Shown here piece by piece: positions 1 through 9,909 of a DNA stretch of 64,000 nt. This DNA is from Gemella morbillorum (GTDB taxonomy: Bacteria; Bacillota; Bacilli; Staphylococcales; Gemellaceae). Location of the stretch: positions 1,240,001 to 1,304,000 of the forward strand of contig NZ_LS483440.1 of assembly GCF_900476045.1 (NCBI RefSeq), given 5' to 3'. The notes under the pieces are model-generated. The model did no database searches, was not told the DNA's origin, and was given only the letters and a program-made list of their open reading frames with translations. The translations under genes and the position numbers were made by a program. Every line of letters starts with the position of its first letter. Positions within the stretch are counted from its first letter, which is position 1.

Positions 1-1711
1 AATAAAGTAATTCTAAAACTTTTTCTTCAAATTTAACTAATTTCTCTTCTGCTATATCTTTATTTTCGTCTTTTACATAAATGTAAAGCTTAACTTTTGG
101 TTCTGTTCCACTTGGACGTAATGTATACCAAGATTCATCTGCATAACTGAATTTAACAGCGTCTGTTTTTTCAATATCAATAGCTTTTTCTTCTCCAGTA
201 GCTACTGTTTTTTCTTTTTGAGTTAGGTAATCAGTTACTGAAACTACCTCGCTTCCTGCAATCTCACGTGCAAAAATTTCACGATATTGTTCCATCATAC
301 GTTTGATTCTTTGGGCTCCTGCAGCTCCTTCTAACACGATTGAGATAGTTTTATCCATGTAATATCCGTATTTTTCATAAAATGCATCTAATACATCCAC
401 TAATGTTTTACCTTGTTTTTTATAGAACGCTGCTGCTTCTACTAATAACATAGCAATAGTAACACCATCTTTATCTCTTAAGAACGTTCCTACATTATAT
501 CCAATACTTTCTTCGTATCCCATAACATAGTTTTTCTCACCTGTATTATCCCATTCATTAGGCAATGCACAAATATTTTTAAATCCTGTAAGAACATCAA
601 TTACTTCTACTCCATATTCTCTACATAACGGTTCTACCATCTTAGAAGTAACGATAGATTTTACTAAAACAGGATTTTCTGGTAACTTCCCTTGCTTAGC
701 TAAGTTTTCAATTACATATTGAACTAAAATAGCTCCAACTTGGTTACCATTAAATGATACCACTTCTCCGTTGTGAATAGCTTCCACCGCTAAACGGTCA
801 CAGTCAGGGTCAGTTGCAATAAGAATTTCTGCATTAACTTTTTTGGCTAATCTTTCACTATATTCAAATGCTGCAGTATCTTCTGGGTTTGGATATTCGA
901 TAGTTGGGAACGTTCCATCTGGATCTTTTTGTTCTGCAACGACATGAACATTTTCAAAGCCACGACGTGCAAGAACTGTAGTTACAGCCTTGTACCCAGC
1001 ACCATTAAGCGGTGTGTAAACTACTGAAATATTTTTATCTATATTCTCATCATTTATTGTACAGTTTAGAGATTCTTTATAAAATTCCTCGTCAACTTCT
1101 TCTCCAATATAAACTAATAATCCTTTTTCTAATGCTTCTTCTTCTGTTAATGTAACATATTCTTCGAAAATATCCATTGAATTAATATACTCAAGAACTT
1201 TATCACTTATATCAGATTTAATTTGAGAACCTTCTTGCCAATATACTTTATATCCATTATATTCTTTTGGATTGTGGCTTGCGGTAATATTAATTCCACT
1301 AGCAGTTCCTAAATAACGAACTGCAAATGACAATTCTGGAGTTGGACGTAAATCTTCAAATAAATATGCTTTAACTCCATTACTAGCCATTACTAATGCT
1401 GCCAATTTTGCAAATTCTTTTGAAAATAGACGTGGGTCATGTGCAATAGCTATACCTTTTTCTTGTAATCCATTGTCAATAATAGTTTGCGCTAAGGCTT
1501 TAGTTGCACGTGCAATAATAAAACGGTTCATTCTATTTGAACCCATTCCTACTTTACCACGAAGTCCTGCAGTTCCAAATTCTAATTCTTTATAAAATCT
1601 GTCTTCTTTTTCTGTTTCATCATTCTCTACAGCTTTTAGTTGAAGCTTTTCTTCTTCTGTCAAAGCTGGACTATTAAGCCATTTTTCATATAACTCTTGA
1701 TAATTAATCAT
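1..1711 (-). CDS. pgcA: alpha-phosphoglucomutase / phosphomannomutase (3' end cut by window edge)
   Basis: The reading frame is open from an ATG at 1711 to the left edge, about 570 codons, so the C-terminus is missing. An AAAAGGAGC ribosome binding site precedes the ATG. Visible family marks are the phosphoserine loop (ITASHNPKEYNGYKVYW), the metal-binding loop (ATDPDCDRLAV), the sugar-binding GYEESIGY and the phosphate-binding RPSGTEPKVK near the cut end. Members interconvert glucose 1-phosphate and glucose 6-phosphate in the cytoplasm. This links phosphorylase-derived glucose 1-phosphate (glgP in this window) to glycolysis and supplies precursors for wall and lipid glycosylation. deoD lies 24 bases upstream on the same strand, so co-transcription is likely. 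The exact hexose preference cannot be read from sequence. Confidence 0.95.
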   Translation of the reverse strand, partial: MINYQELYEKWLNSPALTEEEKLQLKAVENDETEKEDRFYKELEFGTAGLRGKVGMGSNRMNRFIIARATKALAQTIIDNGLQEKGIAIAHDPRLFSKEFAKLAALVMASNGVKAYLFEDLRPTPELSFAVRYLGTASGINITASHNPKEYNGYKVYWQEGSQIKSDISDKVLEYINSMDIFEEYVTLTEEEALEKGLLVYIGEEVDEEFYKESLNCTINDENIDKNISVVYTPLNGAGYKAVTTVLARRGFENVHVVAEQKDPDGTFPTIEYPNPEDTAAFEYSERLAKKVNAEILIATDPDCDRLAVEAIHNGEVVSFNGNQVGAILVQYVIENLAKQGKLPENPVLVKSIVTSKMVEPLCREYGVEVIDVLTGFKNICALPNEWDNTGEKNYVMGYEESIGYNVGTFLRDKDGVTIAMLLVEAAAFYKKQGKTLVDVLDAFYEKYGYYMDKTISIVLEGAAGAQRIKRMMEQYREIFAREIAGSEVVSVTDYLTQKEKTVATGEEKAIDIEKTDAVKFSYADESWYTLRPSGTEPKVKLYIYVKDENKDIAEEKLVKFEEKVLELLY

Positions 1712-1735
1712 AATTTCTGCTCCTTTTACATATTT

Positions 1736-2446
1736 TTACGCTAAGTTTAATGCGATTTCCATCATTTTAGTAAATGCTGTTTGCCTTTCTTCTGGTGTTG
1801 TTTCTTCTCCAGTAACTAATGAATCACTTACTGTTAAAATTGTTAATGCATTTACTCCTGCTGCTGTTGCATTCGCATACAATGCTGTACTTTCCATTTC
1901 AACTGCTAGTACACCCATTTTTATCCAGTTATTCATAGCTTCTTTATCAGCATTATAAAAAATCTCACTACATAAGATATTTCCTACATGTACCGGTTGT
2001 CCCATTTCTTGAGCTTTGTTGTAAGCTTTTAGTAGTAAATCAAATGATGCTGTTAAACTATAATTCCCTGGTATATTATATTGGTGCATATAGTTTGAGT
2101 TAGTTGATGAACCCATTCCTAAAATTACGTCATATAACTTAACCTCTGGTTGTAAAGCTCCACAAGTTCCTATTCTTATTAAATTTTTAACTCCAAAAAC
2201 ATGAATTAATTCATAAGAATAAATACCTATACTTGCTGGCCCCATTCCAGTTCCCATTACAGAAATCTTTTTACCTTTGTATGTTCCAGTATATCCAAGC
2301 ATTCCACGAACTTCGTTAAAACAAACCGCATCTTCTAAAAATGTTTCAGCAATAAACTTAGCTCTAAGTGGATCTCCAGGTAATAAAATAGTTTCGGCAA
2401 TTTCTACTCCATTTGGTTTAATATGTGGTGTTTGTTTATGTGACAT
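1736..2446 (-). CDS. deoD: purine nucleoside phosphorylase, DeoD type
   Basis: 236 residues, the usual length for the hexameric DeoD family. The enzyme cleaves purine (deoxy)nucleosides with phosphate to base and (deoxy)ribose 1-phosphate in nucleoside salvage. The phosphate-binding region ([10 protein letters not shown]), the RIGTCGAL segment, and [10 protein letters not shown] with TVSDSL near the C-terminus are present. I chose the ATG at 2446 because an AGGGGG ribosome binding site lies just upstream and the protein then begins MSHKQTPHI, as in relatives. A longer frame reaching 2506 would run through the promoter. It is followed by pgcA, which can use pentose or hexose 1-phosphate mutase activity, so the pairing makes metabolic sense. 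Confidence 0.96.
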   Translation of the reverse strand: MSHKQTPHIKPNGVEIAETILLPGDPLRAKFIAETFLEDAVCFNEVRGMLGYTGTYKGKKISVMGTGMGPASIGIYSYELIHVFGVKNLIRIGTCGALQPEVKLYDVILGMGSSTNSNYMHQYNIPGNYSLTASFDLLLKAYNKAQEMGQPVHVGNILCSEIFYNADKEAMNNWIKMGVLAVEMESTALYANATAAGVNALTILTVSDSLVTGEETTPEERQTAFTKMMEIALNLA

Positions 2447-2465
2447 CTTGGTCCCCCTGTTTATA

Positions 2466-2517
2466 TTTAATAACTCTATTATACCTTTTTTCTTTTTCTT
2501 AAACAAGAGTTATTAAA
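2466..2517 (-). promoter_or_regulatory. deoD promoter bracketed by an 11-bp inverted repeat
   Basis: On the minus strand TTGTTT (2506-2501) and TATAAT (2483-2478) are separated by exactly 17 bases, a good sigma-A promoter. Perfect 11-bp inverted arms TTTAATAACTC (2466-2476) and GAGTTATTAAA (2507-2517) sit directly outside the two hexamers. This is an operator-like arrangement. No regulator is assigned. Confidence 0.7.
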
Positions 2518-2746
2518 AAAATAATTATCTATATTTTATTCTAAGGAAAAGCGTTAGTCTTCTGTATAGCCTTTTTTATTTATACTTTAATATATGTATT
2601 TTTGAAATCGTTTTTATAATAATATTTATACTCTTGTAGAAAGTATTTAATATTAAAATTTGTTACTTTATTGATAAAAATTAACATTTACTAAAGAAAT
2701 AACTTTATTAAAGTCACAAAGTAATTTTCTAAAAAGTGAATTTTAA

Positions 2747-2775
2747 TGGTATTTTAAGCTATTTTGTTATATAAT
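2747..2775 (+). promoter_or_regulatory. probable mrp operon promoter
   Basis: A perfect TATAAT (2770-2775) lies 40 bases before the mrpA start. The -35 position (TGGTAT, 2747-2752) is poor, so the promoter may need an activator or be weak. The rest of the gap between deoD and mrpA (about 2518-2746) is AT-rich, and I see no gene or strong hairpin in it. Confidence 0.45.
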
Positions 2776-2814
2776 AAGTGTTATGAAGAAAATTTATTAG
2801 AAAGAGGTTTTTTT

Positions 2815-5181
2815 ATGTTACAATTAGCCGTCTTTTTACCAGTAATTGCTATGTTCTTCGTTCCATTCTTTAGAAAAACATTTAACAAAATTCATACTGG
2901 TAAATTTGTTATAATTGTACCTTTAATCTTATTTGGATATTTTGTATTTAATACTAAAAATATCTATTTAGGTGGTACTATCTATAAAACTTGGGCATTT
3001 GCTTCTAACGTAGGATTAGATATAAACCTAAAACTTGATGGATTATCACTATTATTTGCTCTTCTTATTACAGGAATTGGTACATTAGTAATATTATATT
3101 CTTGTTATTACATGAGTATAGCAGATGAAAAATTACATAAGTTCTATATATTTTTATTAATTTTCATGTCTGCAATGTTGGGGATTGTCCTATCAGACAA
3201 TTTACTAAGTATGTATATGTTCTGGGAAATGACTTCAGTGTCTTCTTTCCTACTAATTAGTTATTGGCATGAAAATGATGCTTCAAGAAAAGGAGCTTTA
3301 AAGTCATTAATTATTACTGTTTTTGGTGGTGTTTTAATGCTTGGAGGAATATTCGTCCTTCATAGAATCACTGGAAGTTTTAATATAAGTGAAATTATAG
3401 AATATAGTAATAATCATGGTTTTAATACTACATACTTTATCGCTATGATATTAATACTATTTGGGGCATTCACTAAATCTGCACAGTTCCCATTCCACAT
3501 TTGGTTACCTGATGCTATGGCTGCGCCTACTCCAATTAGTAGTTATTTACATTCCGCAACAATGGTTAAGGCAGGTATTTATTTACTTCTTAGAATAGGT
3601 ATAGTTTTTTCATTTACTCCTATCTTTGGAAATATATTAATCATTGTTGGAACTGTAACAATGGTTATTGGTTCAATTTCTGCTATTTTCCTTAAAGATT
3701 TAAAAGGAATTTTAGCTTACTCTACTATAAGTCAACTCGGTATGATGACTTTAATGATAGGTATAGCGAATTTAGGTCTATATAATGACAATAACTATGT
3801 TTATACCTTTGCATTTTATGCTGTTTGCTTCCATATCATTAATCATGCTGCATTTAAGGCTGGCTTATTTATGATTACTGGCGTTATCGATCATACATTT
3901 CACACGCGTGACATAGATAAATTACGCGGTATTCGTAAATTTATGCCAATTAGTTTTATTCTTAGTATTATCGCTGGATTCTCAATGGCTGGTATTCCTC
4001 CTTTAAGTGGATTCTATTCAAAAGAGTACTTCTTAACTGCTGTTTATAGTTTAACTAGTTCTAGTATTCTTTACATTGTAGTTGCCATTTTAGTAGTTAT
4101 CGCAGCAATAGGAACTGCAATTTATTCATTTATTTTATCATTCAAACCTTTTATGGGGACTCTTGATAAAAATAAACTCGAAGGAAAAAGAATTCATCTT
4201 CCAAATAACAGTATTTTTATAGCACCTACTATTTTAGTATTTTTTGTAATTATTAATACTTTTATAAAAGACTATATTGTAATACCTGCACAAAAAGCAG
4301 CACTTGCTGTTAATGTTACGAATAATGAAGTTATTAATCACGTTAATCATGGAAGTTTCTTTTCAATAGAATTAATTACTTCTATTTTTATTATAATAGT
4401 TGCTGGTGTTCTTTATAAATTATACGCTAGTACTAACAATATATATAAATATAACCCAACTATCTTTTCAGTTCATGGTACGTACAATAGTCTAGGAAAT
4501 ACGCTTCACAAAGGAAGTGCACTTCTTCATGATGCTTTTGTTACAAACGAACTTAGAAGAAATATGAGTTATATCTTTGGTGTTTTATCTATAACTATTA
4601 TTGGTGGATACTTCACAGTTGGTTCGCCAATTGTTATAAATAAATTTTCTACCGTACATATCATGAATATTTTTATCGGGCTTTGCATCGCTGTGTGTTG
4701 TATTGCTTTAGCTAAAACATATAATCGCCTTGTGCTTATTATCCTTTCATCTGGAATTGGCTTTATGATGACTGCACTTTATGTTACTTTCAGAGCACCG
4801 GACCTTGCAATGACACAATTTGTTATAGAATCTATTTCAACTATTATTTTCTTAGTTGCCTTTATTCTATTAACTGACAAAACAAAACATGTTGAAAAAC
4901 AACCATTTAAACTAACTAATGCTATTATAGCTACACTTAGCGGAATCAGCTTTATCATTATTGGTTTAGTTGCATATGCTTATAAACATCCATCAGAAAT
5001 TAGCCAGTTTTATTTTGATAATGTTGTTGCCTCTGGTGGAGGAAATATAGTTAATGTTATTATTGTTGACTTCAGGGGATTTGATACATTATTTGAAGTT
5101 ACAGTTATGACAATGGTAGCACTAATTATTTATGCAATGTTTAAAATTATCAAACGAGGAGGTCCTAAAGATGAAAACTAA
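2815..5181 (+). CDS. mrpA: Mrp Na+/H+ antiporter subunit A
   Basis: 788 residues starting at the ATG at 2815, behind AAAGAGG; an upstream in-frame ATG at 2764 overlaps the -10 box and is unlikely. MrpA is the largest membrane subunit of the multi-subunit cation/proton antiporter, homologous to NuoL of complex I, and sits in the cytoplasmic membrane. Visible are the NuoL-like essential glutamate (MFWEMTSVSSF), the lysine segment FTKSAQFPFHIWLPDAM with MVKAGIY, and a C-terminal extension with the DLAMTQFVIES motif typical of the MrpA/MrpB-like domain. It is the first of seven overlapping or closely spaced genes in the canonical A-G order. Role: Na+ export, pH homeostasis and use of the proton gradient. 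Confidence 0.97.
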   Translation: MLQLAVFLPVIAMFFVPFFRKTFNKIHTGKFVIIVPLILFGYFVFNTKNIYLGGTIYKTWAFASNVGLDINLKLDGLSLLFALLITGIGTLVILYSCYYMSIADEKLHKFYIFLLIFMSAMLGIVLSDNLLSMYMFWEMTSVSSFLLISYWHENDASRKGALKSLIITVFGGVLMLGGIFVLHRITGSFNISEIIEYSNNHGFNTTYFIAMILILFGAFTKSAQFPFHIWLPDAMAAPTPISSYLHSATMVKAGIYLLLRIGIVFSFTPIFGNILIIVGTVTMVIGSISAIFLKDLKGILAYSTISQLGMMTLMIGIANLGLYNDNNYVYTFAFYAVCFHIINHAAFKAGLFMITGVIDHTFHTRDIDKLRGIRKFMPISFILSIIAGFSMAGIPPLSGFYSKEYFLTAVYSLTSSSILYIVVAILVVIAAIGTAIYSFILSFKPFMGTLDKNKLEGKRIHLPNNSIFIAPTILVFFVIINTFIKDYIVIPAQKAALAVNVTNNEVINHVNHGSFFSIELITSIFIIIVAGVLYKLYASTNNIYKYNPTIFSVHGTYNSLGNTLHKGSALLHDAFVTNELRRNMSYIFGVLSITIIGGYFTVGSPIVINKFSTVHIMNIFIGLCIAVCCIALAKTYNRLVLIILSSGIGFMMTALYVTFRAPDLAMTQFVIESISTIIFLVAFILLTDKTKHVEKQPFKLTNAIIATLSGISFIIIGLVAYAYKHPSEISQFYFDNVVASGGGNIVNVIIVDFRGFDTLFEVTVMTMVALIIYAMFKIIKRGGPKDEN

Positions 5182-5596
5182 TGATGTTATTTTAAAATCA
5201 CTATCTATTATAATCTCAGGTTGTATATTTTTACTATCACTTAGTTTATATTTTGGCGGCCATTTCCTCCCTGGTGGTGGATTCGTAGGAGGACTTTTGT
5301 GTACTATGGCTTTGGCTCTTGCAATGTTCACTTATGGAATTGACAAAGTAAATAAATTGCTACCTATTAATTATGTTTATGTCACTGCACTAGGATTACT
5401 ATTTTCAATCGGAACTGCGTTTAGTGGTATAGTAGCAGGAAAAAATTTCTTCAAACATCACTTTACACACATCCATGTACCACTTATGGGGGAGATGGAG
5501 TTGCATACAGCTGCAATTTTTGACCTTGGTGTATATTTAATTGTTGTTGGTGTATTGATGTCTGTAATCTTAGCTTTTGGAAAGGATGGTAAATAA
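5171..5596 (+). CDS. mrpB: Mrp Na+/H+ antiporter subunit B
   Basis: 141 residues. The ATG at 5171 follows GAGGAGG and lies inside the last codons of mrpA (11-base overlap), suggesting translational coupling. The protein is almost entirely hydrophobic with about four membrane segments and carries the family segment GGHFLPGGGFVGGLL near its N-terminus. It corresponds to the MnhB/MrpB family, a structural membrane subunit of the antiporter. Length and position match the family. Confidence 0.95.
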   Translation: MKTNDVILKSLSIIISGCIFLLSLSLYFGGHFLPGGGFVGGLLCTMALALAMFTYGIDKVNKLLPINYVYVTALGLLFSIGTAFSGIVAGKNFFKHHFTHIHVPLMGEMELHTAAIFDLGVYLIVVGVLMSVILAFGKDGK

Positions 5597-5955
5597 TGGA
5601 ATTTTATATGATTATCTTATGTGGTATTCTAGTTGGATTTGGCGTTTACCTTATGCTTTCTAAAAGTATGATGCGTATTATCATTGGAGTCGGTCTTTTT
5701 GGGCATGCTGCAAACTTAATTATTCTAATTGCTGGTGGTTTGTATGATGGAGATATCCCTATTATCTCAGAACTTGGGAAAAACTATATTGATCCCGTGC
5801 CGGCAGCTTTAATACTTACTGCAATTGTTATCGGATTTGCAGTTACCTGTCTTTTAATTTCAATTTATATCGCAAACTATAAGCTAAAAGGTAGCGATAA
5901 TGTTATTGAGTTAGAAGATGTAGAACACATAAAGGAGGTTAATAAAAATGCATAG
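5596..5955 (+). CDS. mrpC: Mrp Na+/H+ antiporter subunit C
   Basis: 119 residues, three predicted membrane helices, homologous to NuoK of complex I. The ATG overlaps the mrpB stop by one base. The conserved FGHAANLIIL and DPVPAALILTAIVIGFA segments are characteristic of MrpC/MnhC. Its C-terminal hydrophilic tail is slightly longer than usual, and the codons overlap mrpD by 8 bases. Part of the proton pathway of the Mrp complex. Confidence 0.95.
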   Translation: MEFYMIILCGILVGFGVYLMLSKSMMRIIIGVGLFGHAANLIILIAGGLYDGDIPIISELGKNYIDPVPAALILTAIVIGFAVTCLLISIYIANYKLKGSDNVIELEDVEHIKEVNKNA

Positions 5956-7429
5956 TAATTTACCTGTTATTCCTATTTTTATACCTCTTTTATTCGCGGC
6001 AATTACTATATTGTTTAGAAAAAGAATAGGTATGCAACGCTTTTTAACGTTTGTGGCTACTATCCTTACCTTTGGATTTTCAATTTACAATATTTATTTA
6101 GTAAATAAACACAAAATTTTAATCTTAGAAATGGGTAATTGGATGAGTCCATTTGGTATAACACTAACACTTGATGGTTTAAATAGTATTCTAGTGACGA
6201 CATCTAGCGTAGTATTTCTAGCTACACTATTTTATTCATTTAAAACTATTGATAAAATACGTGAACTTAGCTTCTTTTATCCTGGATTTTTATTAATCAT
6301 GGTTGGAGTTAACGGAGCATTTACAACTGGAGATATATTTAACCTTTTTGTTTTCTATGAAATACTTCTTATGGCTTCATACTTACTGCTTTTAGTAGGT
6401 ATTAACAAAGAACAGCTTAAATCTTCAATAAGTTATGTATTAATGAATGTTTTTGCTGGAAGTTTATTTGTTATTAGTATTGGTTATTTATATACGATTG
6501 TTGGTAGTTTAAATATGGCATATATTTCTCAAACTATTGCTAATATGAATGACCGCCGTAGTATTTATCTTGTTGGTGCAGTTATGATTTTTGTTTTCTG
6601 TATGAAGGGGGCATTGTTCCCATTATTTACATGGATGAATAGATCATATGCAGCTCCACCTATTGCTGTATCAGTAATTTTTGCTGCACTACTAACAAAG
6701 GTTGGTTTGTACTCTATTATTAGAACTTATGGATTATTCTATTACGGATCAAGTTTTATTAAATCATATTTATTAATTCTTGGGGCTATTTCTATTATTG
6801 CAGGGTGCATTGGAGCTATCTACCAAAAAAATCTAAAACAAATCGTAATTTTCAATATAGTTATTTCTCTTGGAGTTATGGTTTGTGGAACTGCTACTCT
6901 TAATATTTTTGGTGTTAAAGGTGCATTATTCTATGTTGTGAATGATATACTTCTAAAAGCAGCTCTCTTTATAGTTGTTGGATTAATAATATATGTTAGC
7001 GGAGTTAAAGCTCTTAAAAAATGTGGCTTAATAAATAAATATCCACTCTTAGCATGGACTTACTTCATTATAGTATTGTCTCTTGCTGGTGTACCACCAT
7101 TCAGTGGTTTTTATGGTAAAGCACTTATTATTCGTGGATTAGTTCTGGATAATAATATATTTATTGCTGTTCTAGTTGCAGGTTCAGGTTTAGTAGTATT
7201 TTATTCTCTAATTAAAATATTCCTTAATATTTTCTATGATAATATTAATAAAAGCCTTATATTAACAGCTTTACCAAAAGGTATATTAATACCTCTTGTA
7301 TCATTAGTTGCTATTGCTTTTATTATAGGAATATATTCTAATCAACTGGATTCTTTCTTTGAGCAAGCAGTCCAAATGATTTTAAAACCTGAACAATACA
7401 TTGATTTAGTACTTAAGAAAGGAGCATAA
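5948..7429 (+). CDS. mrpD: Mrp Na+/H+ antiporter subunit D
   Basis: 493 residues with about 14 hydrophobic segments, homologous to NuoM/NuoN proton-translocating subunits. The glutamate in NLFVFYEILLMASY and the lysine in LLTKVGLYSIIR are the family's proton-path residues, and MKGALFPLFTWM is also typical. AAAGGAGG precedes the ATG, which overlaps mrpC by 8 bases. With MrpA it forms the antiport core of the membrane complex. Confidence 0.96.
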   Translation: MHSNLPVIPIFIPLLFAAITILFRKRIGMQRFLTFVATILTFGFSIYNIYLVNKHKILILEMGNWMSPFGITLTLDGLNSILVTTSSVVFLATLFYSFKTIDKIRELSFFYPGFLLIMVGVNGAFTTGDIFNLFVFYEILLMASYLLLLVGINKEQLKSSISYVLMNVFAGSLFVISIGYLYTIVGSLNMAYISQTIANMNDRRSIYLVGAVMIFVFCMKGALFPLFTWMNRSYAAPPIAVSVIFAALLTKVGLYSIIRTYGLFYYGSSFIKSYLLILGAISIIAGCIGAIYQKNLKQIVIFNIVISLGVMVCGTATLNIFGVKGALFYVVNDILLKAALFIVVGLIIYVSGVKALKKCGLINKYPLLAWTYFIIVLSLAGVPPFSGFYGKALIIRGLVLDNNIFIAVLVAGSGLVVFYSLIKIFLNIFYDNINKSLILTALPKGILIPLVSLVAIAFIIGIYSNQLDSFFEQAVQMILKPEQYIDLVLKKGA

Positions 7430-7431
7430 GT

Positions 7432-7929
7432 ATGGCACTACAATTTTTAATAAATATACTTGTTGGAGTTATATGGATGTTCTTTTCAGCAAACTATAAC
7501 TCAGAATATTTTGCTGTAGGTTTCTTTTGGGGTATGGTACTTCTATTTATCTTTAGAAATACCTTCGCTAAGAATTTTTTAGGGAAACAACTATATTATG
7601 TTTATCTCTACAAATGGCTAAAACTAATAGTAATGTTTCTTATAGAATTATTAAAAGCTGATATCAACGTATTAAAAATGATGTTAAAAAAAGATTTGGA
7701 TATTAATCCTGTAATTTTTGAATATCCTTTAACAGTTAAGAAAAATTGGCAAATAACACTACTTGCCAATATGATTACATTAACACCAGGAACATTGACT
7801 GTTAATGTAGGACATGAAAATAAACAATTGTTTATCCATTGTCTTGATACTAATAATATTGCAGGTGAAATTGAAGGAATTAAAAATAGTTTTGAAAAAG
7901 CAATACTGGAGGTTGATTTAGATGGATAA
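7432..7929 (+). CDS. mrpE: Mrp Na+/H+ antiporter subunit E
   Basis: 165 residues, with two N-terminal membrane segments and a cytoplasmic C-terminal domain containing the family's NMITLTPGTLTVNV signature. It is a small accessory membrane subunit required for full antiporter activity in characterised Mrp systems. It starts 2 bases after the mrpD stop behind AAAGGAGC and overlaps mrpF by 8 bases. Confidence 0.95.
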   Translation: MALQFLINILVGVIWMFFSANYNSEYFAVGFFWGMVLLFIFRNTFAKNFLGKQLYYVYLYKWLKLIVMFLIELLKADINVLKMMLKKDLDINPVIFEYPLTVKKNWQITLLANMITLTPGTLTVNVGHENKQLFIHCLDTNNIAGEIEGIKNSFEKAILEVDLDG

Positions 7930-8212
7930 AATCTTAGATTACACTATTATAATAGGTATTTTTGCAAGTATAGCTATGATATTCTTCCTATTAGTATATA
8001 TTGTTAAAAAACCAAGTATCTTTGATAAACTAATAGCCAGTGATTTACTTGCTATGCCTCTTATTTGTTTAATAGTTTTGGTAAGTATGTATTACAAAAC
8101 ATTCTCTTATGTTTCACTTATCTTAATTATTGCAATTATTTGCTTAGTTGGAACAATTGTCACAGCAAAATTCTTAGCAAAAAAGGAGGTTTTCAGTGAT
8201 GATACTAAATAG
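7922..8212 (+). CDS. mrpF: Mrp Na+/H+ antiporter subunit F
   Basis: 96 residues, three predicted membrane helices, MnhF/MrpF family. A CTGGAGG site inside mrpE drives the overlapping start. The segment FDKLIASDLLAMPLICLIV matches the family's conserved first loop. It overlaps mrpG by 17 bases, continuing the tightly coupled operon. Confidence 0.94.
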   Translation: MDKILDYTIIIGIFASIAMIFFLLVYIVKKPSIFDKLIASDLLAMPLICLIVLVSMYYKTFSYVSLILIIAIICLVGTIVTAKFLAKKEVFSDDTK

Positions 8213-8570
8213 TATTTTAGATATTATAATGATTATCCTTATCCTTATTTCTGTAGTAGCTATGGCTGCAACAGTAATTGGATTTATAAGACTTCCTGAT
8301 GAATTAACAAAAATACATGCAGCTGGAGTTACAGGATCATTTGCAGTTGAATTAATTTTAATAACTGGCTTTATCTATTTCTATAGATATCTCCAAATAT
8401 TTGAGTTTAAATTTTTATTAGCAATTGCTTTCTTATTTCTAGTAGCACCTGTATCTGCACATATGATTTCGATAAGTGCGATAATTTTTAACAAAAAGGT
8501 TTACTCTAAAAATCAAAAAGATGAAGCTAAAAAAGTTTTAGATGACATACAGAAATTAAATAAACAATAG
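8196..8570 (+). CDS. mrpG: Mrp Na+/H+ antiporter subunit G
   Basis: 124 residues, three membrane helices, MnhG/MrpG family; IGFIRLPDELTKIHAAGVTG is the family hallmark. A GGAGG at 8185-8189 serves adjacent GTG (8196) and ATG (8199) codons, and either could be used. It is the last gene of the mrp operon, which ends at the hairpin right after it. A lysine-rich cytoplasmic tail closes the protein. Confidence 0.94.
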   Translation: MMILNSILDIIMIILILISVVAMAATVIGFIRLPDELTKIHAAGVTGSFAVELILITGFIYFYRYLQIFEFKFLLAIAFLFLVAPVSAHMISISAIIFNKKVYSKNQKDEAKKVLDDIQKLNKQ

Positions 8571-8603
8571 AAAAAGACGATTGCATCTGCAATCGTCTTT
8601 TTT
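8571..8603. terminator. bidirectional terminator between mrpG and the CNNM gene
   Basis: A perfect 15-bp stem (8571-8585 with 8588-8602) has A and T tracts on both outer sides, so it can end the mrp operon and the convergent gene. Confidence 0.92.
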
Positions 8604-9909
8604 AATTTTCTTCCGTTTCCCAAACTTCTAAAGTTCTTATTTGATTTTCTTCTACTTTTCTAACCACAAAAGTTAGTTTATCAACTATGTATGTTGCTCC
8701 TACTTTTGCCTCATATTTTTCTAAATAAATATATGCTCCTATCGTATCTACCTCTTCATGTGGTAGTTGAACATGGAAAAGTGCATTAACATCTTGAATA
8801 GGAACCCAACCATCTAATAAGTAATGACCATTTTTTAATTTCTTAATTAAACTTTGCTCATCATCATCAAATTCATCTCTAATTTCACCAGTAATCTCTT
8901 CTACAATATCTTCTAATGTAACTACTCCACTAGTCCCACCATATTCGTCTGTAATGACTATCATATGCTCTCGACTTTGTTTTATAGTCGCTAACACTTG
9001 AGAAATAGGTGTATGCTCGAAAACCTTTATAGCTGGCGTTATATACTTTTCTAAATCCTCTGTTTTTTCTAGCGGTTTATCTGTAAACAATAATTTTTTT
9101 ACATTCAGAATACCTAATATTTCATCCTTGTCTCCATCTTCAATTACTGGATACCTTGTATATTCTTCTTGTTTTAATTGACGCATAATAATTCCTAAAG
9201 AATCACTCATGTCAATCGCTTCGACTTCAGTCCTTGGAGTCATAATTTCTTTTGCAATTTTGTTATCAAATTCGAAAATTTTCTCCACATATCTATATTC
9301 AACATCGTTTATCTGACCATGTTCTCGTGAAGATTTCATAATCGTACGTAGTTCTTGCTCACTATGTATCTCATCATGTTCAGATGCTGGTTCAAATCCA
9401 AATAATTTAGCAATAAGGTTTGCCAATGAATTTAACAACCATACTAGTGGACGCATAATTTTATCAAACATGTACATTGGCCATGCAACTCTCAAACACG
9501 TCTTTTCAGCCGATTGTATAGCAATTGTCTTAGGAACTAATTCTCCTAATACTACATGTAATAATGTCATAAATCCAAACGCAACTACCAACGAAATTGT
9601 ATGTGTAAGTGTTGAATTCAGGTCTAAAAGTTCAAACATTGGTGTGAAAAGAGTATGGAATGTTGATTCTCCTAACCACCCTAACCCTAAAGATACAATG
9701 GTAATTCCAAGCTGTGTTGCTGATAAATAATGATCTAATTGTTCCACCATCATTACTAAAATTTTAGCAGTCTTATTCCCTGATTCTGCCATTTCATTAA
9801 CGCGTGTTGGCCTTAACTTCACTAGTGCAAACTCAAACATTACAAATATTGCTGAAGCAATAAGTAATAATATAATTATTAATATTTTAATTAAGATACT
9901 GAGATCCAT
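8602..9909 (-). CDS. CNNM / CBS-pair / CorC-HlyC family membrane protein
   Basis: 435 residues. The order is an N-terminal CNNM (DUF21) membrane domain of about four helices (1-190), a CBS pair (about 210-330, with MTPRTEVEAID at its start and ITDEYGGTSGVVTLEDIVEEI near its end) and a C-terminal CorC_HlyC domain (about 345-430). Relatives, often annotated hemolysin C or TlyC, are implicated in Mg2+ or Co2+ efflux, with the CBS pair sensing adenine nucleotides. The hemolysin name is historical. It is a single gene, convergent with the mrp operon. The exact ion is unknown. Confidence 0.9.
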   Translation of the reverse strand: MDLSILIKILIIILLLIASAIFVMFEFALVKLRPTRVNEMAESGNKTAKILVMMVEQLDHYLSATQLGITIVSLGLGWLGESTFHTLFTPMFELLDLNSTLTHTISLVVAFGFMTLLHVVLGELVPKTIAIQSAEKTCLRVAWPMYMFDKIMRPLVWLLNSLANLIAKLFGFEPASEHDEIHSEQELRTIMKSSREHGQINDVEYRYVEKIFEFDNKIAKEIMTPRTEVEAIDMSDSLGIIMRQLKQEEYTRYPVIEDGDKDEILGILNVKKLLFTDKPLEKTEDLEKYITPAIKVFEHTPISQVLATIKQSREHMIVITDEYGGTSGVVTLEDIVEEITGEIRDEFDDDEQSLIKKLKNGHYLLDGWVPIQDVNALFHVQLPHEEVDTIGAYIYLEKYEAKVGATYIVDKLTFVVRKVEENQIRTLEVWETEEN

